Source: Bacillus sp. S3
GTDB lineage: Bacteria > Bacillota > Bacilli > Bacillales > Cytobacillaceae
Length of the DNA stretch: 64,000 nt
Direction: 5' to 3'
NCBI RefSeq assembly: GCF_005154805.1
Contig: NZ_CP039727.1
Location: 4,709,501-4,773,500 of the forward strand
The translations under genes and the position numbers were made by a program. Below are positions 60,707 to 64,000 of this stretch, one piece after another. Under the pieces are notes generated by a model. It made no database searches, was not told where the DNA came from, and saw nothing but the letters and a program-made list of their open reading frames with translations. Numbering within the stretch: position 1 is the first letter of the stretch; the number at the start of each line of letters is the position of its first letter.

Positions 60707-61642
60707 TACTTCATTCTTATGCCTCTTATTCTTTGCTCTTTGCCTGCGTTTTTCTTTATATAGTTCAAAATCCCAGGTTGACAGGAATTCTTTTGCTGAA
60801 GTATAGCCTGACTGGTAGAGAAAATCAGTTTCTTCCTTGTTTAGTACAAAGTCAGTGGCATTGATGTTGCCAGTCGGAATTTGAATCGTGCGGTCAAACG
60901 TTTCTTTGTTCATATGCCGTAAATCATGGGCTTGAAGCATCGTTTTAAAAATATTTTTGAAAAGGTGGAGCGGAGTGGAAATCACCGCACCAATGTTCAC
61001 TTCCTCTTTCACAATATGGAAGCCAAAGGTTGGAAAACGGGGATTGTCTGTATCAAAGATCCAGATGGGGTAGTTACTAAGCAAACCGTCATCTAAAATA
61101 TAGGATTTTTTTTGGTCCTTGGATTTCCAGATTACTGGACGGAAGAAAAATGGCAGTGAGGCACTCATCTTAACAGCAGTCGAAACTTTTACATCGGCAG
61201 GAGTCATTCCGTAGATTTCCAAATCATCTGGAAAAATAAGCATTTGCCCATTCGACACATCCGAAGCAATGATCTTCAACTTTCCATCGGGAAGATCAGC
61301 AAACGTCTTAATGCCCTTTTTTGCAAGAAGTGAATCCACCCATGTCTCTAAATAATCATTCTTATACATTCCAAGATGAATCATCAGTTCTAAAAGGATG
61401 CCTACAAGGGGGATTCGATTCAGGTTTGTCTTACCTCGAAGCTTCAAGAAATTGATCTCGCTCATCCGGTCTCTAATTTCATTGCTTTTATAGCCACTGG
61501 CCAGAAGTGCTGCGATGACAGCGCCAGCTGATGTTCCAGCCAGTCTTTGCCATTGAACATTTTCCTCTTCCATCGCTTGAACCGCACCAATAAAAGCAAT
61601 TCCCCTGACCCCGCCACCTTCAAAAACAGCATCTGCCTTCAA
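60701..61642 (-). CDS. Patatin-like phospholipase, copy 2 (DDG at the active-site motif)
   Basis: 313 residues, same length and motifs as the 47248-48189 protein: FEGGGVRGIAFIGA and GTSAG with Ser38. At the catalytic Asp motif it reads DDGLLSNYP where copy 1 reads DGGLLSNFP, so Asp184 is kept but the invariant next Gly is Asp. That could lower activity or be tolerated. It also has many conservative changes from copy 1, so the duplication is not recent. The start is ATG after GAGGTGGAAATG. Confidence 0.87.
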   Translation of the reverse strand: MKADAVFEGGGVRGIAFIGAVQAMEEENVQWQRLAGTSAGAVIAALLASGYKSNEIRDRMSEINFLKLRGKTNLNRIPLVGILLELMIHLGMYKNDYLETWVDSLLAKKGIKTFADLPDGKLKIIASDVSNGQMLIFPDDLEIYGMTPADVKVSTAVKMSASLPFFFRPVIWKSKDQKKSYILDDGLLSNYPIWIFDTDNPRFPTFGFHIVKEEVNIGAVISTPLHLFKNIFKTMLQAHDLRHMNKETFDRTIQIPTGNINATDFVLNKEETDFLYQSGYTSAKEFLSTWDFELYKEKRRQRAKNKRHKNEVR

Positions 61643-61989
61643 TCATTTCCACCTCCCGATACTTATGACGTATTTTTCGAAACTTACGACATTCACTGTA
61701 TATAATTGGAAAATAGTTCAAGATCACCGTAAAAAATCCAACTAACATTTTTTATAGCAAAAGCTGCTTAAATTGCGAAGTATGGTGTACAATGAGCGAA
61801 TTTTGCCCTTCAATAAGCGAATCCAAGAAAGCAACAATCCTTTAGAAAGGAACCTTATGATAAAATTAGATTGACAACAATGAGCGGAATACCTTTGAAG
61901 TATTCAATAGAGTTTCATTTCAGAATGGAGAGTTCTACTTTTTCTGGGGCAATAAACCATATAAGAATAAACTCATAGGAGTGATAGCA

Positions 61990-62982
61990 GTGAAAAAAGC
62001 AAACCACTGTTTTATCGGTGCGGGAGTTCATGCATCAACAAACATTTACCCTTCTGCGATTGAAGCGGGAGCAGATATACAAGCGATTTCAACACGAAAT
62101 ATCGATCGTTCCAAGGCCGCCCTTCAGCGGTTTGGGAGCACTGGCACACCTTACGATGATTATAAAAAGATGCTAGAAAATGAAGAATGTGGTGGCATTG
62201 TTGTCGTTGCTCAACCCGAAGATCATCCTTCACTTGTCCTTGATTGTATCAAAGCCGGAAAAAATGTTTTTGTGGACAAGCCCCTTGGCATGAGTGCGGC
62301 GGGAGCGGCTGAAATCGCTCATGCAGCAGAAGCAGCCGGTGTCATCGTAATGGTTGGCTTTATGAAACGTTATGCTCCTTGTTATACCAAATTAAAAGAG
62401 TTCATTTCAGACGGTAAACTAGGACATGTAAGATCGTTTCAAGGGAAATTTGCAGTGGACAGTACGCCGTTTTGCAAAAATGAAGAACAATTCATGAAGT
62501 TAGTCGCCATCCATTTTATTGATCTTGTACGCTACTTATTTGGCGAAGTGGTCCAAGTAACAGGCTTTAAAAATAGTGACAATGAGTCTATTTCCTATAG
62601 TATTTCGTTAAAGTTTGAAAATGGTGTTGTTGGCAACCTATATTTGGCTGGGATGACTGCCTGGTCACGTGAAAGTGAAACAATGCTTGTCACGTTTGAT
62701 CACGGATTTGTTATTGCCGATGAAGTAACTTCGCTTACCGTCCATGAATCACAAACTTCCGCTGATTTGCCATGGAAATCTCTTACTGAGTCAGACACTG
62801 TATATACACCTTCCGCCACGCCGATGTCTGGAACCCTTAAAGATCTTTATTTACGAGGGTTCGTTGGAGAATTGACTCATTTTATAGATTGTTGTAAAGC
62901 TGGCGAAATCCCAACGTCAAATGCATGGGATAATGTAAAGACAATGGCACTCTGCGACCAAATACTGGCTGATATATTGTAG
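61990..62982 (+). CDS. Gfo/Idh/MocA family oxidoreductase
   Basis: About 330 residues. The Rossmann opening HCFIGAGVHASTNIYPSAIEAG is followed by VVVAQPEDHPSLVLDCIKAGKNVFVDKPLGMSAAGAAEIAHAAE, with the EKP-like DKP motif (Lys97) that is catalytic in the family. The C-terminal domain has GFMKRYAPCYTKLKEFI and MKLVAIHFIDLVRYLFGE. It acts on a sugar, inositol or similar alcohol with NAD(P). GTG 61990, eight bases after AGGAG, is preferred to the GTG at 61981. The 347-bp upstream region contains no clear gene. Confidence 0.88.
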   Translation: MKKANHCFIGAGVHASTNIYPSAIEAGADIQAISTRNIDRSKAALQRFGSTGTPYDDYKKMLENEECGGIVVVAQPEDHPSLVLDCIKAGKNVFVDKPLGMSAAGAAEIAHAAEAAGVIVMVGFMKRYAPCYTKLKEFISDGKLGHVRSFQGKFAVDSTPFCKNEEQFMKLVAIHFIDLVRYLFGEVVQVTGFKNSDNESISYSISLKFENGVVGNLYLAGMTAWSRESETMLVTFDHGFVIADEVTSLTVHESQTSADLPWKSLTESDTVYTPSATPMSGTLKDLYLRGFVGELTHFIDCCKAGEIPTSNAWDNVKTMALCDQILADIL

Positions 62983-63029
62983 AAACTTTGTGGGAAAGTC
63001 CAAGTACGATGGGGCAAGGTTCCACTGGT

Positions 63030-63052
63030 CTCGAACCGTCCCCTTGGTTTCC
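63030..63052. repeat. Palindromic repeat family 1, right half
   Basis: TCTCGAACCGTCCCCTTGG followed by TTTC, between the oxidoreductase and the nitroreductase genes. Confidence 0.5.
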
Positions 63053-63176
63053 TCGTAATGCTGAAGCATGACAGTCACCTCGTTTAGTGGTAAAATGACA
63101 GCTTATTGTATTTCTCAAGAGAGGGTGACATTACCCTTGCCATATAGGAAACTATCATTACTAGGAGGGCATCATG

Positions 63177-63842
63177 ATGTCAAACTTACAAACTATTGAA
63201 AAGCTCGAACAGCAAGCGTTCATCGATGTGATTCGGGAACGTCGTTCGGTTCGTGCCTATGATCCGACAGCAGTGATTTCACGCGAGGAAATGACCGAAA
63301 TACTAGAGCTTGCAACATTGGCTCCTTCGTCTTCAAACCTTCAGCCTTGGCGTTTTTTAGTCATCGATAAGCAGGAGTTGCAGGAAAAGCTTTTGCCAAT
63401 CGCTTTTAACCAGCAACAGGTAATCGACGCTTCTGCCGTGATTGCTGTTCTTGGCGATGTGGAGAGCTATAAGAAAGCAGAAAAAATTTACGGACATGCA
63501 GTGGAAGCAGGCTTTATGCCAGTAGATACGGCTGCATCATTCATCGAGCGTACGGTCGGTATGTACTCAAACTTGCCGCCTGAAACAGCTCGCCAAATTG
63601 TCTATACGGATGGTGGACTGGTCTCCATGCAGCTTATGCTTGTTGCCCGTGCCAAAGGGTACGACACGGTTCCAATGGGCGGGTACGATAAAGCAAAGTT
63701 TGTGGAAGCTTTCGGAATTGCCGAAAACTATGTGCCAGTGATGCTCATTGCGATTGGAAAAGCAACCAAGCAAGGACATCCAACTACCCGTCTTCCAATT
63801 GAGGATGTAACGTTCTTCAACAAAATGCCAGCAGCGGAATAA
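63177..63842 (+). CDS. Nitroreductase family protein (FMN)
   Basis: About 221 residues. ERRSVRAYDPTAVI and LATLAPSSSNLQPWRFLVI are the FMN-binding segments, and GYDTVPMGGYDKAKFVEAFGI the C-terminal part. It reduces nitro compounds, quinones or flavins with NAD(P)H; the physiological substrate is not known. Two adjacent ATGs exist: 63177 sits seven bases from GGAGGG, 63174 only four. A terminator follows. Confidence 0.9.
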   Translation: MSNLQTIEKLEQQAFIDVIRERRSVRAYDPTAVISREEMTEILELATLAPSSSNLQPWRFLVIDKQELQEKLLPIAFNQQQVIDASAVIAVLGDVESYKKAEKIYGHAVEAGFMPVDTAASFIERTVGMYSNLPPETARQIVYTDGGLVSMQLMLVARAKGYDTVPMGGYDKAKFVEAFGIAENYVPVMLIAIGKATKQGHPTTRLPIEDVTFFNKMPAAE

Positions 63843-63869
63843 GCATGAATTACTTTAAAGAACAAGAAG

Positions 63870-63898
63870 AAACCAGCTTGAAGTCAAGCTGGTTTTTA
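63870..63898 (+). terminator. Terminator of the nitroreductase gene
   Basis: AAACCAGCTT pairs with AAGCTGGTTT around six bases, then TTATT. Confidence 0.85.
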
Positions 63899-63932
63899 TT
63901 AATGGGGATTGAGTTCCGTTAGGTCGCCATAT

Positions 63933-64000
63933 GAATGGTTCTCATTATTTTTCAACCACATGTCCTTGTCAAAGAGTAGAAACGAATGAACCATTACTGT
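63933..64000. repeat. Palindromic repeat family 1, variant copy at the right edge
   Basis: AATGGTTC (63933-63940) pairs with GAACCATT (63987-63996 region), enclosing TCATTATTTTTC and the core TGTCCTTGTCAAA. In other copies the same arms read GACGGTTC and GAACCGTC, a paired change. It may continue past the window. Confidence 0.55.

Noticed and set aside
61790..61890. Possible fourth repeat array (CAATGAGCGAA-like words)
   Set aside because: Three similar words occur at 61790, 61811 and 61878 but with no constant spacing.

Overview
This window is chromosomal DNA of an endospore-forming Bacillota, most likely a Bacillaceae member close to Neobacillus, Peribacillus or Bacillus (inference). The pointers are AGGAGG-type ribosome sites, frequent TTG/GTG starts, a GerP-like spore protein, the start of a DUF3231 gene, an HxlA/HxlB pair, a perfect CcpA (cre) site and a possible CodY box. 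No rRNA, tRNA, CRISPR array, phage or intact insertion sequence was found.

Region 1 (1-11.5 kb) is a peptide and D-amino-acid scavenging locus. A leftward operon encodes an asparaginase II family protein, a Dpp/Opp-type ABC importer (binding lipoprotein, two permeases, two ATPases), a TyrR/PrpR-like regulator that lacks the sigma-54 contact loop, a P1-family aminopeptidase and a D-amino-acid aminotransferase. A D-aminopeptidase (DppA type) is transcribed divergently. The last two enzymes recur as a second pair, in swapped order, at 18.6-20.6 kb.

Region 2 (11.6-28 kb) is mixed: an AcfC-like binding protein, a LysM/SH3 wall protein, a polar amino-acid ABC importer, a GNAT acetyltransferase, a two-gene cassette with a tandem ribbon-helix-helix protein and an unknown protein, an SRPBCC protein, a 2-hydroxyacid dehydrogenase, a small RHH protein, and a LysR regulator divergent from formimidoylglutamase and a glutamate symporter.

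Region 3 (28.2-45.1 kb) is a large leftward sugar locus. Reading in the direction of transcription, a binding-protein/LytS-type kinase/YesN-type regulator trio comes first. It is followed by HxlB, a ribose/allose-type ABC importer, ribokinase, two ribulose-/allulose-phosphate 3-epimerases, hexulose-6-phosphate synthase, a second hexuloisomerase, an FSA-type aldolase, an arabinose-5-phosphate-isomerase-like SIS protein and ribulokinase. The hxlB promoter has a perfect -10, a weak -35, two direct repeats 20 bp apart just upstream and a perfect cre downstream. The gene set suggests an unusual pentulose/hexulose pathway and is the best candidate here for a system not yet described.

Region 4 (45.6-64 kb) holds housekeeping and accessory genes: DUF4253, DoxX, two patatin-like lipases, an LCP wall ligase, an RND exporter of SwrC type, an amidohydrolase broken by an in-frame amber codon, a CWC protein, maltose acetyltransferase, a GerP-like protein, a cupredoxin lipoprotein, a PrsW-like protease, a cold-shock protein, pirin, a Gfo/Idh oxidoreductase and a nitroreductase.

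The intergenic DNA is rich in repeats. Three tandem arrays of unrelated sequence share exactly the same 52-bp period and a hairpin in each unit. Two families of dispersed palindromes recur throughout. A 184-bp MITE-like element has 11-bp inverted ends and a 9-bp flanking duplication.
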